From NCBI GenBank assembly GCA_029204225.1, contig MU834985.1:1-42697 (forward strand): a DNA stretch of 42,697 nucleotides, written 5' to 3'. Under the pieces are notes generated by a model. That model did not search any database, had not been told where the DNA came from, and saw only the letters and a program-made list of their open reading frames with translations. The DNA is from Diphasiastrum complanatum (lineage: Eukaryota; Streptophyta; Lycopodiopsida; Lycopodiales; Lycopodiaceae). The translations under genes and the position numbers were made by a program. The number at the start of each line of letters is the position of its first letter. Positions within the stretch are counted from its first letter, which is position 1. Below, piece by piece: positions 21,986 to 31,439 of the stretch.

Positions 21986-23560
21986 ATGAGATATAAGAGT
22001 GCTTGATGATCAGTGAAGAAGACAAAAACTTTTCCCAGAAAATAATGGTAAAACTTCTGAACCGCATATACCATTGCCAAAGCTTCATGCTTCGTAGTGG
22101 TATAGTTGACTTCAGTAGGTATCAATTGTCTACTGAGAAAGCAAATTGAATAATCCTTTTTGAATTCTCCCAGTTGGGTGAACACTGCTCCAATGGCATA
22201 TTTGGATGCATCGGTATGCACATGGAATTCTTTGAAATAATCAGGAGCCCGAAGGAGAAGTGCTTTGGTAAGGGCTTTTTGTAGTTGATTGAATGTGACG
22301 CGCTGTTCATCAGTCCATTTGGAGACAACAACTACTTTATAGATTAATCGTGCTTTATTAGCGAAGTCTAGGATAAAGCACCGATAGTAGTTGGCATTGC
22401 CAAGGAAGGAATATATTTTGTGGATGCTACGGGGTTCAGGTAGATTTTGAATGATCAGGATCTTGTCTGGATCAGTTGTGATGCCATTTTTGGAAATGAT
22501 ATGTCCTAACACAATACCATGTGTTACCCAGATCTGATATTTTTCAGGGTTCAAAGAGATGTTGAAGCGTTGACATTGGATAAAAAGTTTCTCAAGCACA
22601 AACAAATAACGTGTTTCTTCTGAATATGCACCTAAATCATCCAAGTAAACTTCTAGGATATCTCCCATCTGCTGAGAAAAAGCAGCTTGCATAACACGTT
22701 GGAAAGTTCTAGTAGCATTTCAATGACCAAACGACATGACTTTCCAACAGAAGGTTTTCCATTATGTGGCAAAAGCGATTTTATGCTGATCTTCTTCAGC
22801 AATTTGAATCATATTGTATCTGCTAAAGCCATCTAAGAAGGAGTAGCCTCATCTCCTACGAGATTTTCTAAGATGGATTCTCCAAAAGGTAATGGAAAAT
22901 AATCACGTTCTTTGACAGCATCGACACAGATCCAAAGTTTTCCATTTTTCTTAGAAACAATAATGATTGGGGAGACCCACTCAGTATGTTCGATTTCATA
23001 GATGAATCCTGCATCTAACAAGCATTGTAATTCTTCTTTGATTTTGGCCTTGTAGATCGAATTACATCTATAAGGACGATTAGCAGTTGGTCTCGCACCT
23101 GGTTTAAGGGGAATACGATGCACAACTACCTGGGGTGAGACACCTTTCATGTCTTTATAGGACCAAACAAAGACATGTTGATATTTGTGTAGAAGCTTTT
23201 CAAGCCTTCTGCATTGTTCCCGATTGAGATGAGCCCCAATGTGGACAATGTATTTGTTACTTTCATTTGGCTCACTAAAGGAGAGAGTGATGGTTCGGGC
23301 AGGGCCTTCGTAGGGTGAATTGAGCTTGGGGTAATCGGAAGGTTACGTCCTCGATCGTATAGTCCTTAAAATATGTTGGCACATCATGGGTTGGTGATTC
23401 AAGGGGGGCCTTGTCTTTCAACTATCTTGATGGTGATTTGGAAGGTTCGGAGATTGGTTTATGAGCAGATGTGATCTCAGGAACTTCCCTAGCAGTGGTA
23501 AGCTCTCCAGGTGGCTGAATTTGAAAGGGTTTTTTCATCTTTTCTTTCATGGTATGGCCA
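21985..23560 (-). pseudogene. Gypsy reverse transcriptase and RNase H, 3' part of split element
   Basis: Read on the minus strand: pre-RT linker (YEGPART, near 23310), then RT from 23150 (GVSPQVVVHRIPLKPGARP, WVSPIIIVSKKNGKLWICVD), catalytic VYLDDLGAYS near 22640, the thumb (LGHIISKNGI, FLGNANYYRCFI) and RNase H (HVHTDASKYAIGAVFTQ, TKHEALAMVYAV, FFTDHQALLYLIN). Stops lie between 22692 and 22833. The element is cut at 21985 by a Copia fragment and split on the right by the LTR element inserted at 23561. The upstream part resumes at 30873. The pre-RT linker resembles but is not identical to the plus Gypsy at 21333-21600, so these are two copies of one clade. Confidence 0.85.
23556..23560. repeat. 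Target-site duplication, left (GGCCA)
   Basis: GGCCA here and at 30873-30877 flanks the 23561-30872 LTR element exactly. Removing the insertion and one copy restores an open minus-strand Gypsy frame across the junction. Confidence 0.92.
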
Positions 23561-23933
23561 AGTTATGGACTTGGCTCATTACATTCGTCGCGTCCATTCT
23601 TTTATTGTTATTATGCATAAGCAGGCCCAAGGGCCCTTTTTATTCATATACTAGCCTTGGGCCCTATTTGGTTATATTTTTAGGACTTGGTCACATTGAT
23701 TTGGAGTGGGGGTCCTCCTATTGGGAGGGCGCACTATTTCCTCTCCAGATCATTTTCCCTCCCTTTTTTGAATCCTCTATTTGATTCAGGGAGAGGGTAT
23801 AAGTAGGGCATCATTGTATTCCTTTATTCAGGTTATGATGATTGCTCCTCTTTAGCCTCCTTAAGCATTCTCTTCCTACTTTCTAGCTTAAGTCCTACTT
23901 TCTAGCATAGCTAGTGAATCTTAGCTTGTAACT
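23561..23933 (+). repeat. 5' LTR of chromovirus-like element
   Basis: 373 bp, AGTTATGG...GTAACT. A TATA-like TATAAG at 23798-23803 is the likely promoter. It matches 30500-30872 base for base in length. Confidence 0.95.
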
Positions 23934-23945
23934 TGGTATTAGAGC
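23934..23945 (+). other. Primer-binding site, tRNA-iMet type
   Basis: TGGTATTAGAGC directly follows the LTR with no spacer and differs from TGGTATCAGAGC by one base. Confidence 0.85.
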
Positions 23946-23950
23946 ACTTT

Positions 23951-24770
23951 CCTGTAGATTGGTGGAGGTTGTCCAGTGCCCTACCACCCCTCACTTTCAT
24001 CGATTTTTCTTCGTCAACCTTCCTGCAGATTGGTGGAGGCTGTCCAACACCCTACCACCCATCACTTTCATCGATTTTTCTCCATCATTTTTGTAGATTG
24101 GTGCTGGCTGTCCAGCACCCTACTACCCATCACTTTCAACAATTTCTTCATCATTTTTTGCAGTTTTGGTGGAGGCTATCCAACACCCTGCTAACCCATC
24201 ACTTTCATCGATTTTTTTGACAAATTTTCATTGTTTTTGTAGATTTGGTAGCTATTGCCCAGTGCCCTACTACCTCATCATTTTTGACACTTTTCATCAC
24301 CGATTTGTTGTCCATTTTTTATATTGATTGGAGGCTATCCAGCGTCCTACTACCGTCTCATTTTCAGCGGTAACCCATCACTTTCATCGATTTTTTCGAC
24401 ATATTTTCATTGTTTTTGCAGATTTGGTAGCTATTGCCCAGCGCCCTACTAGCTCATCATTATCGACACTTTTTGTCAGCGATTTGTTGTCCATTTTTTA
24501 TATTGATTGGAGGCTGTCCAATGCCCTACTAGCGTCTCATTTTCAGCTGTTCTTTTCACCGACTTGCTGTCCATTTTGGCTATTGATTGGAGGCTGATCA
24601 ACGCCTTACTTCACCACCCTTTCCAGCCTATTTTTTAGCATATTGTGGATCTTGGTAGTTGCTGCACAACGCCCTATTATCTCACCATTCTCAACAGATT
24701 TCTCCATCAACTTGCTGCTCATTTTGCTGATTATTTGTTGGCTGTCTAGTGCCCTCTTTCAGCACTTTTT
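23951..24770 (+). repeat. Leader tandem repeats, about 11 degenerate units
   Basis: A core like GGAGGCTGTCCAGCGCCCTAC recurs near 23965, 24035, 24104, 24172, 24250, 24330, 24430, 24510, 24590, 24660 and 24740 (spacing about 66-99 bp), often followed by CATCACTTTCATCGATTTTT. The array lies between the primer site and gag. It is non-coding; hydrophobic frames across it are by-products of its T-rich composition. Confidence 0.8.
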
Positions 24771-25199
24771 TCAGCTTATTTGGTGCGAGTTGAGGATTCG
24801 GATTGGTGGCTGGTTGGCGCATCTATTCTGTCATATCTTCTTTTACCTCTCTTTGTTGGCACTATTGATTGGACAACGGATCAACACCCACCCAGGTATT
24901 GCTTGCGTCCCATTTCACTACTTGCTCTCTTTTTGTTCACATATTGCTCTTTTTCTAGCCTCCTATTTCTCTCTCATATTTGTTATTTTGCTATCTCACA
25001 CCCTCCTTTCTTTTTTCATTTTGTTAGAACCCTTCTATTTATTGGCCTTGCACATTTGCCGTCCATTATTCTACTTTTGCAGCCCCTTATTTTCTGATTA
25101 TTATCCATCTTGATTGGCTATTTCTGTGCCATTTTTGGTGATTTTGGAAGTTAGACTAAGTTGGGGTGACGACAAACGTCCTCTCTTTGTCTCTTACTT

Positions 25200-26150
25200 A
25201 GTCCCTATGGCAACTTCAGAAAACCCACTACAGAGCTCTCTAGATAATCGTTTTACACATATTGATGCCCGCATGGATCATCTTGAGTGTCATATTGATC
25301 GTGTTCTTTCTAGCCTTGAGACTATCCTACCACGAAGGGATACCATCCCCCCAGACATTCTTCATCATCCTGGTAAAGCACCTTTATTTCCTATTTTGAG
25401 TACGCCTGCTCTTGCTTCATCTTCAAGAGGTGCTTTTGGTAGTACGTTTGGTCTCCCTTCATATAGTGCTAGTCCTTATGGGTTTCCTTTCGAGTCTTCT
25501 GTATCACCACCTGGATTTTCCTACGATATATCCCCAAATTGAAACCTAGAAAGTGCAGTTGGCCGCATTACATCTAGATGGTAGAGCTCAGACTTGGTGG
25601 CGTGTTTATCGCTCTGAGCCTACTCGTGAGGGATTACATATATGGCCCACTTTTTGTCAGGATCTTCGTATGGCTATGATTGACCCACAATGGTTGGTTC
25701 CCAATGTGATCTGTTTCGTAGCCTTAGCCATACTAGTGATTTGACTACTTATATTGATCTATTTATTGAGCTTTCCTACCTTTTTACTGATCTTCATCCT
25801 ACAAAGCTTATTTCATGTTTTCTTGCCTATCTTAGAGATATCTTACGATATGATGTCTCATCTTTTCGGCCTCTTACTCTCTCCAGATGCTATCTCCTTG
25901 GCTACTACCTTGCAACATAAGTATCCTGAGTTATCCACTTCTTCTCATTTTTCTTGCTCTCATTCCACTGCTTCTCCTACTACCATATCTCCTGGTCCTC
26001 CTACCGCTATTTTTGACCATGAAGCTCTTACTCCTGATGATTTTGATGTTTATATCCAGATTCTTGATACTCCTGACTCACATTTTGTTGATGAGCCAAC
26101 TGACCTACTTCCTGATGGTCCTGCTTCCGCCGCCTGTCATGCACAACTTT
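25200..26150 (+). pseudogene. Gypsy (chromovirus) Gag, frameshifted
   Basis: The likely start is ATGGCAACTTCAG near 25207 (MATSENPLQSSLDNRFTHID), with a short N-terminal coiled coil (DARMDHLECHIDRVLSSLET) and a Ser/Pro-rich spacer. A stop at 25540 is followed by the capsid motif VQLAALHLDGRAQTWWRVY in another frame (25553-25744), then by SHTSDLTTYIDLFIELSYLF and YLRDILRYDV in a third (25690-25920). The last part is a Ser/Thr/Pro-rich tail that ends at the inner insertion at 26151. No zinc knuckle was seen; many chromoviruses carry one, so it may be lost. Confidence 0.72.
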
Positions 26151-26722
26151 GGTTAGGTCAAGTCAAGAGAGTTGGTCATGTCTATTTGGTGGTCATCCCT
26201 ACTTTATAGGACCTACACCTAAGTTTAAGGTGAAAATTTGACCAACTAGCTACTTACCAAGCATAACTCTAGGAAATAGACTAGGGTTTCATTTTAGGTC
26301 AAGGAGAGTGAGTTAACTTCCTTATTACATGCTGGAAATCCACCTAACTTCAAGAAGGAAGTCGAATTTGCTATGTATTCCCTCTCTCCATAGTGAGAAG
26401 ATAGAAAATTTTTGGAGCTTATTGGCAATCTCAAGCTAGTTCACTATGTACATTGAGTTTTTGTGATCCAAATGAAACCAAATCAATTTCTACTTGTTTC
26501 TCAGGTTGAAGGCCGTACTAAAGCCTGTAGTACACATGTGTGGGCTTGTATTTCAATGTTTATCAATGCTTTTGATTGTTAATGCTTGTTGTTTGTCAAA
26601 ATTGCCAATCTAGATCAACTTTTTTGTGTCTAGTTTTTTGATAGATTGTTAAGCAAGTATCCAATCACTCTTGTGGATATTTTGTAGATCCATTTATGGT
26701 CCTAAAGTACAATACTTTCACA
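26151..26722 (+). repeat. 5' LTR of gag-only element
   Basis: 572 bp, from GGTTAGGTCAAG to CTTTCACA. It differs from the 3' LTR by about seven substitutions plus one 43-bp segment (near 26262-26305) that is absent there. The outer limit is uncertain by a couple of bases. Confidence 0.9.
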
Positions 26723-26734
26723 TGGTATCAGAGC
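26723..26734 (+). other. Primer-binding site, tRNA-iMet, perfect
   Basis: TGGTATCAGAGC immediately follows the LTR and matches the plant Copia primer site exactly. Confidence 0.93.
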
Positions 26735-27527
26735 CAAGTACAAGAGCATAAGCCATTGATCTAATGCAAATCCATTTTTAGCAAGTTTTGGTGCTAAAAA
26801 CTAGTATTGAGAGGGCAAGCTAGAATCTTGATTTTGGTGAGGAGATTTGATCCCAAACTTGGTAGGGGTCCAAATCCGTACTATCCACATGTGTGGGCAC
26901 CTCTGAACCTGCATTTAATGCATGGTATTCATTTGATCCAACAAAATTCAATTTGTGAGCTGTTGGTGTAATTTTTGGTGGAGATCCTAGGATAATCTAC
27001 CAAGATCATTTGCCATTGATTAGATTTGAATTTGTTTCATGGAATCTAATTAATCTAGGTTGAGTTCAAGTCCTATTAAGGTTAAAAACAGGCCTTGAAA
27101 GTACACCAAGAAGGAAGAAAGAGATTAAGTCATTTTTTTGTCCAGAAATAGCCAAAATTGGCAAGATTTGATTGTAAGTAGATTTCACATCATCTTATCT
27201 TCATTCCAACTTTGTGAGGGAGTGCTAGAACTGAGATTATAAGTCCATTTGTTGGATTAGAAATCTAATTTGAGTGAAAAACTACAAGAGAGAGACCTTA
27301 GTGAGTTTCTAGAGACAATCAAATCCATTTCTTGGCAAGATTTGTTTGAAAGTAGTTTTCACTTCATCTTATCTTCATTCCAGCTTTGTGAGGGAGTGAT
27401 AGAACTGTGATTATAAGTCCATTTGTTGGATTAGAAATCAAATTTGAGTGAAACACTTCAAGTGTGAGACCTTTGTGAGTATCAAGTCAATCAAATCTAT
27501 TTCTTGTTTGTAGAAGTCACTAGTAAG

Positions 27528-28330
27528 ATGGGATCTGCTAGAGCATACCTTCTAGAAGCTAGTGAGAGGTTGAATTCTACAAATTATGCTATTTGGAAGG
27601 TTAGAATGGAGTCACTCTTGGTGCTCCAAGACCTTTATTAGTTCTTGATTGAAGATGAAGATGAACCTCTAGGTGCACAGGAGTTAGCTAGATACAAGAA
27701 GAGATCTAGGCTTGCACTTCATTGTGTGAAGATGAATGTGAGCAATGATTTGTTGAGAGAAGTATCAGCTTGTACTAATGCTAAAGAGTCTTGGGAGTGT
27801 TTAAAGTCAATCTATGAGTCTAGCAACACTTCTAGAGTTCTTATGCTTAGAAATCAAATTTTGCAAAGCATGAGGAGAAGTGAGGAGAGTGCACAAGATT
27901 ATGTACTTAGAATCAAGTCTCTAAATAGGGAGTTGGCTTCCATTGGAGAGAAGATTCATGATGGAGAGCTTGTACAAATTGTCCTTAATGGTCTAGGAGA
28001 TTACTTTGCAAATTTGGTCCAAAGTTTTGCCATCCAAGACACTTTGCCAACTATAGAAAAACTTCACAGTGTATTAGTGGCTGAAGAGTGTAGGATGCTC
28101 CATGCAAAATCTAGGATGAGTTCCTTGTCGTTGCAGGATGGTGATGAGAAAGCCAATTTCTCATTCAAGGGCAAAAAGAAGACCAATGGAAAGAAGAAGC
28201 ATCCAAAGGAGGCCAAAGAAGAGGATAATGCATGAAGCTCCAAGGACAAGTCAAAGCAAAAATGCTTCTTTTTGTGGAAGGAAGGGGCATTATGCATCTG
28301 AATGCTACAAGAGGCTAAGAGCACAAGTGG
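27528..28330 (+). pseudogene. Copia-type Gag with one stop and a broken zinc knuckle
   Basis: The ATG at 27528 (MGSARAYLLEASERLNSTNY) begins a UBN2-type Gag. It has NYAIWKVRMESLL, one TAG at 27639-27641, CTNAKESWECLKSIYE, then YVLRIKSLNRELASIG and LVQIVLNGLGDYF. A Lys-rich basic stretch follows and the frame stops at 28235. The zinc knuckle CFFCGRKGHYASEC (CX2CX4HX4C) follows at about 28263-28310 but is put out of frame by one extra T in a T-run. Thus one nonsense and one frame error separate it from an intact Gag, in keeping with the low LTR divergence. Gag would have to be packaged with help from an autonomous Copia. Confidence 0.82.
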
Positions 28331-28360
28331 AGGAGGACTTGTTTCTTACCTTTAAGATTC

Positions 28361-28750
28361 ATGGTGTTTATTACTTTGTATGACAAATCTACATTTGTTG
28401 TTGATAAAGCAATTTCATTGGATAACTATTTTTGTAGTAGTTTGAATAGAGTCATAAAAGATGAAACATCATTTGCTTTGGAAATCTTTGTGTCCACATG
28501 CTTTGTGCATGATCATTCCAATGTAAGGACCAAAGATTATCCTATTTCAATGATAGGAATAATAGTAGTGTTTTGCTCTTCAAGTAGAGATTGTAGAATC
28601 TACTTGTTTTCCACCAAAGAATTTGTCAATGGTGGAAATGTGATCTTTCAAGAGTGGAAGATTTGTAAACTTGAAGAAGAACCTTTGGATCACCACCTTA
28701 TTCAATTCATTGATGTTTTGGAGTCAAGTCAAGTGGAGGATCAAGCTTAA
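28361..28750 (+). CDS. Hypothetical open frame inside gag-only element
   Basis: A 129-codon open frame after the zinc knuckle. It shows no retroviral enzyme motif that I recognise. The middle has a hydrophobic stretch (ISMIGIIVVFCSSS) and the end is acidic. The stretch KEFVNGGNVIFQEWKI faintly recalls the DFE-like spacer seen in Copia RNase H or integrase neighbours, but this is too weak to call. It may be captured sequence, decayed pol or chance. Confidence 0.25.
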   Translation: MVFITLYDKSTFVVDKAISLDNYFCSSLNRVIKDETSFALEIFVSTCFVHDHSNVRTKDYPISMIGIIVVFCSSSRDCRIYLFSTKEFVNGGNVIFQEWKICKLEEEPLDHHLIQFIDVLESSQVEDQA

Positions 28751-29247
28751 GACCCGAGGACTCCAAGAAGAATCTTGAGTATCAAGATGGAGCCATCAAG
28801 GCTCAATCATATGGATCAAGCAAGGCAAGTTGTCTTTGGCAACACTATGTATGCACCTAATAGTTTAATTGATGTATCTTCAAGTGCACAAAATGCCTTG
28901 GAATCCATGGCTTGGCATGATGTATAGTTTTTGAAGTGTGCTACATGTATATAGACACTTTTGTGGAACATCTGTAGGGATCCTTTAAGAGGTGGTGAAA
29001 GATCCTTCATGGACATTCTCTATTGGAGTCTCAAAAGTTCCTTGTTTGTAGCTGGATTTTTTAGACACTTCTAAAAGCTTTCATTCATCTATCAAGAGAG
29101 TTGTAAATAGATCAAGCTGTGGAGAATTGCCAAAAATTGGCAAATCTAGCTTGATCAAAAACCATGTAGAATAGTGTAAATTGTGTACACAAGTGGGTCC
29201 CACACATGTGAAGCCATGATGCCACATGGAAAACCCATCCTAATGTA

Positions 29248-29776
29248 GGTTAGGTCAAGTCAAGAGAGTTGGTCATGTCTATTTAGTGGTCATCCCTACT
29301 TTATAGGACCTACACCTAAGTTTAAGGTGAAAATTTGACCAACTAGCTACCTACAAGGAGAGTGAGTTAACTTCCTTATTACATGCTGGAAATCCACCTA
29401 ACTTCAAGAAGGAAGTCGAATTTGCTATGTATTCCCTCTCTCCATAGTGAGAAGATAGAAAATTTTTGGAGCTTATTGGCAATCTCAAGCTAGTTCACTA
29501 TGTACATTGAGTTTTTGTGATCCAAATGAAACCAAATCAATTTCTACTTGTTTCTCAGGTTGAAGGCCGTACTAAAGCCTGTAGTACACACGTGTGGGCT
29601 CGGATTTCAATGTTTATCAATGCTTTTGATTGTTAATGCTTGTTGTTTGTCAAAATTGCCAATCTAGATCAACTTTTTTGTGTCTAGTTTTTTGATAGAT
29701 TGTTAAGCAAGCATCCAATCACTCTTGTGGATATTTTGTAGATCCATTTATGGTCCTAAAGTACAGTACTTTCACA
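29248..29776 (+). repeat. 3' LTR of gag-only element
   Basis: 529 bp, matching 26151-26722 at about 98-99% outside a 43-bp deletion. It is followed directly by the resumed chromovirus sequence. Confidence 0.9.
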
Positions 29777-30490
29777 TGATGCGGCTATTCGCGATGAGTG
29801 TCTTTTTTAGTTTCCTTATTGGCTTCCTGTTGCTGATGTAGTTCTACCTTCTCGGGCTTTTTGGATACCTTGGTATGATGTCCCTATCTTTTGGGCTGAT
29901 CTTCTACTAGCTTGGGCATTATGGATACCTTGGCATTCCTAGTTGCTGCTTGATCTTCTTTTCGTTCCTTGGCATTCATGGTTGTTCCATATTGCTTGGT
30001 TTCTGATGACGTGGCCGAGATGTTCCCTTCGTCGCCATGATGTTGATCCTGAGTTTTTCCCTTTCTTACCAGCTGCCATTCACCAGGTTCGCCTTCACCA
30101 TAGTCGACGCTGCCGACAGATTCAGTTTTTGATCCAATGTGATGGTCGTCCTGTTGAGGAGGCCACATGGGAGCCTATTGATGTGTTTTATCATACACCA
30201 TTATTGGCAGATCAAGCTCGTCATGGCTTTAGTTCTTTCCTCTACTACAGATATCATTGTAGATATTCTCTCTACTTCATGATTCGGCTAGCTATAACTA
30301 TTCTTTATTGTAGTATTTGCTTAGTACTTGCTTTGCAAAGTTATGATACTTTTGGGGTATCTGTTGTGACGACTTATGTCCTCTCCATCAATATTTCCAT
30401 TAGGTCGTGATTTTTCAGTATTTAGCATGCTTACATTATTATTTTAGATTGTCATTATGCTTGCTAGCTGTTGGAGGCCTTTGTTTTTCT
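29777..30490 (+). pseudogene. Chromodomain-like C-terminal end of chromovirus integrase
   Basis: In the frame around 30060-30240 the sequence RQIQFLIQCDGRPVEEATWEPIDVF fits the chromodomain core of Gypsy integrases (a strand reading 'LVxWxG', then EEATWEP), which directs insertion to modified chromatin. Upstream (29777-30060) is compositionally similar but shifted, with stops. Everything between Gag and here is missing or was already gone when the inner element landed. Confidence 0.6.
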
Positions 30491-30499
30491 GTAGGGGAG
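30491..30499 (+). other. Polypurine tract of chromovirus-like element
   Basis: GTAGGGGAG directly precedes the 3' LTR and would prime plus-strand synthesis. Confidence 0.75.
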
Positions 30500-30872
30500 A
30501 GTTATGGACTTGGCTCATTACATTTGCCACGTCCATTCTTTTATTATTATTATGCATAAGCAGGCTTAAGGGCCCTTTTTATTCATATACTGGCCTTGGG
30601 CCCTATTTGGTTATATTTTTAGGACTTGGTCACATTGATTTGGAGTGGAGGTCCTCCTATTGGGAGGGTGCACTATTTTTTCTCCAAATCTTTTTTCCTC
30701 CATTTTTTGAATCCTCCATTTGATTCAGGGAAAGGGTATAAGTAGCGCATCATTGTATTTCTTTATTCAGTTTATGATGATTGCTCCTCTTTAGCCTCCT
30801 TAAGCATTCTCTTCCTGCTTTCTAGCTTAAGTCCTACTTTCTAGCATAGCTAGTGAATCTTAGCTTGTAACT
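30500..30872 (+). repeat. 3' LTR of chromovirus-like element
   Basis: 373 bp, AGTTATGG...GTAACT, followed by the target-site duplication GGCCA at 30873-30877. Confidence 0.95.
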
Positions 30873-31430
30873 GGCCATGAGGTTGTGGCTTCGGAGGACG
30901 TGAGGTGTGCGGATGAGGAAGTGGTGGCACATCATGGAGAATTTCTTCGTCAATTTGAATTATTTCCTCCTCATAGAGGTCCCATGAATAGTTTGGTCGT
31001 TTGACCTGGTATAGCTTTGTATCATGTTTTTTGACTGTAACTTTGGCAACCGGCTCCACTTTGGATGACTACCGTGGAAAGGCCTTGGGTGGAGGCCTCC
31101 ATGTAGTTGAGGATCTGAATGTCGAAAATGTTCAAATCATCTAGGCAATTCTAAATTCGTAAAACATTCTTGTCATCTATGAATAAAGCTTTTGATTCAT
31201 CAGTAGGTAGCCATGCAACATTTAACAACTCATCATTGTGTGAAAGAATATCAATAAAATTGATATTAATGATAGGGGTGTCTAGATCAGGAATTTGTTC
31301 GATATCGGACAAAGGAGTATAGGTACAATCATCATGATGTTGAGCACAAGAATCGGTAGTCACACAATCAATGGTAGTTAAACTGTGACTCCAATTTATG
31401 ATATCAGTAGATTCAACATAATGACCTATT
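30873..31430 (-). pseudogene. Gypsy pre-RT linker, 5' part of the split minus element
   Basis: Minus-strand frames 31151-31430 (STDIINWSHSLTTIDCV, then ILSHNDELLNVAWLP) and 30873-31059 (SWDLYEEEIIQ, a Pro/His-rich end) match in order the linker of the plus Gypsy (DTINWNEALATINCIV and LNVVWISTEP near 20670-20840). Across the duplication GGCCA the frame continues into 23560, confirming one former element. To the right it is cut at about 31430 by the RT element, so its gag and protease are not present. Confidence 0.8.
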
Positions 31431-31439
31431 TTTGTTGAA

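Larger units (their letters stand above)
26151..29776 (+). mobile_element. Non-autonomous gag-only Copia-type LTR element, nested
   Basis: A 3626-bp element with LTRs 26151-26722 and 29248-29776, primer site 26723 and one Copia-type gag, but no protease, integrase, RT or RNase H. That is the architecture called TR-GAG in plants. It lies inside the chromovirus after its Gag. A matching target-site duplication was not found, and no convincing polypurine tract precedes the 3' LTR. Confidence 0.82.
23561..30872 (+). mobile_element. Chromovirus-like Ty3/Gypsy LTR retrotransposon, pol lost
   Basis: A 7312-bp insertion bounded by two 373-bp LTRs and the duplication GGCCA. The LTRs begin AGTTA and end TAACT, not TG..CA. 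Between them come an iMet-type primer site, a leader with tandem repeats, Gag, a later nested insertion (26151-29776), a chromodomain-like end and a polypurine tract. Protease, RT, RNase H and most of integrase were not found, so it is non-autonomous or deleted. LTR divergence by hand is 21/373 (17 transitions, 4 transversions). Confidence 0.88.

Noticed and set aside
24643-25113. Hydrophobic frame resembling a membrane protein
   Set aside because: It lies in the T-rich tandem-repeat leader of the chromovirus element. The hydrophobic residues follow from T-rich codons, and a second frame over the same bases looks the same.
26120-29800. Target-site duplication of the gag-only element
   Set aside because: Flanking bases (CTTT or TTGG on the left, TGATG on the right) do not match at any plausible LTR limit.
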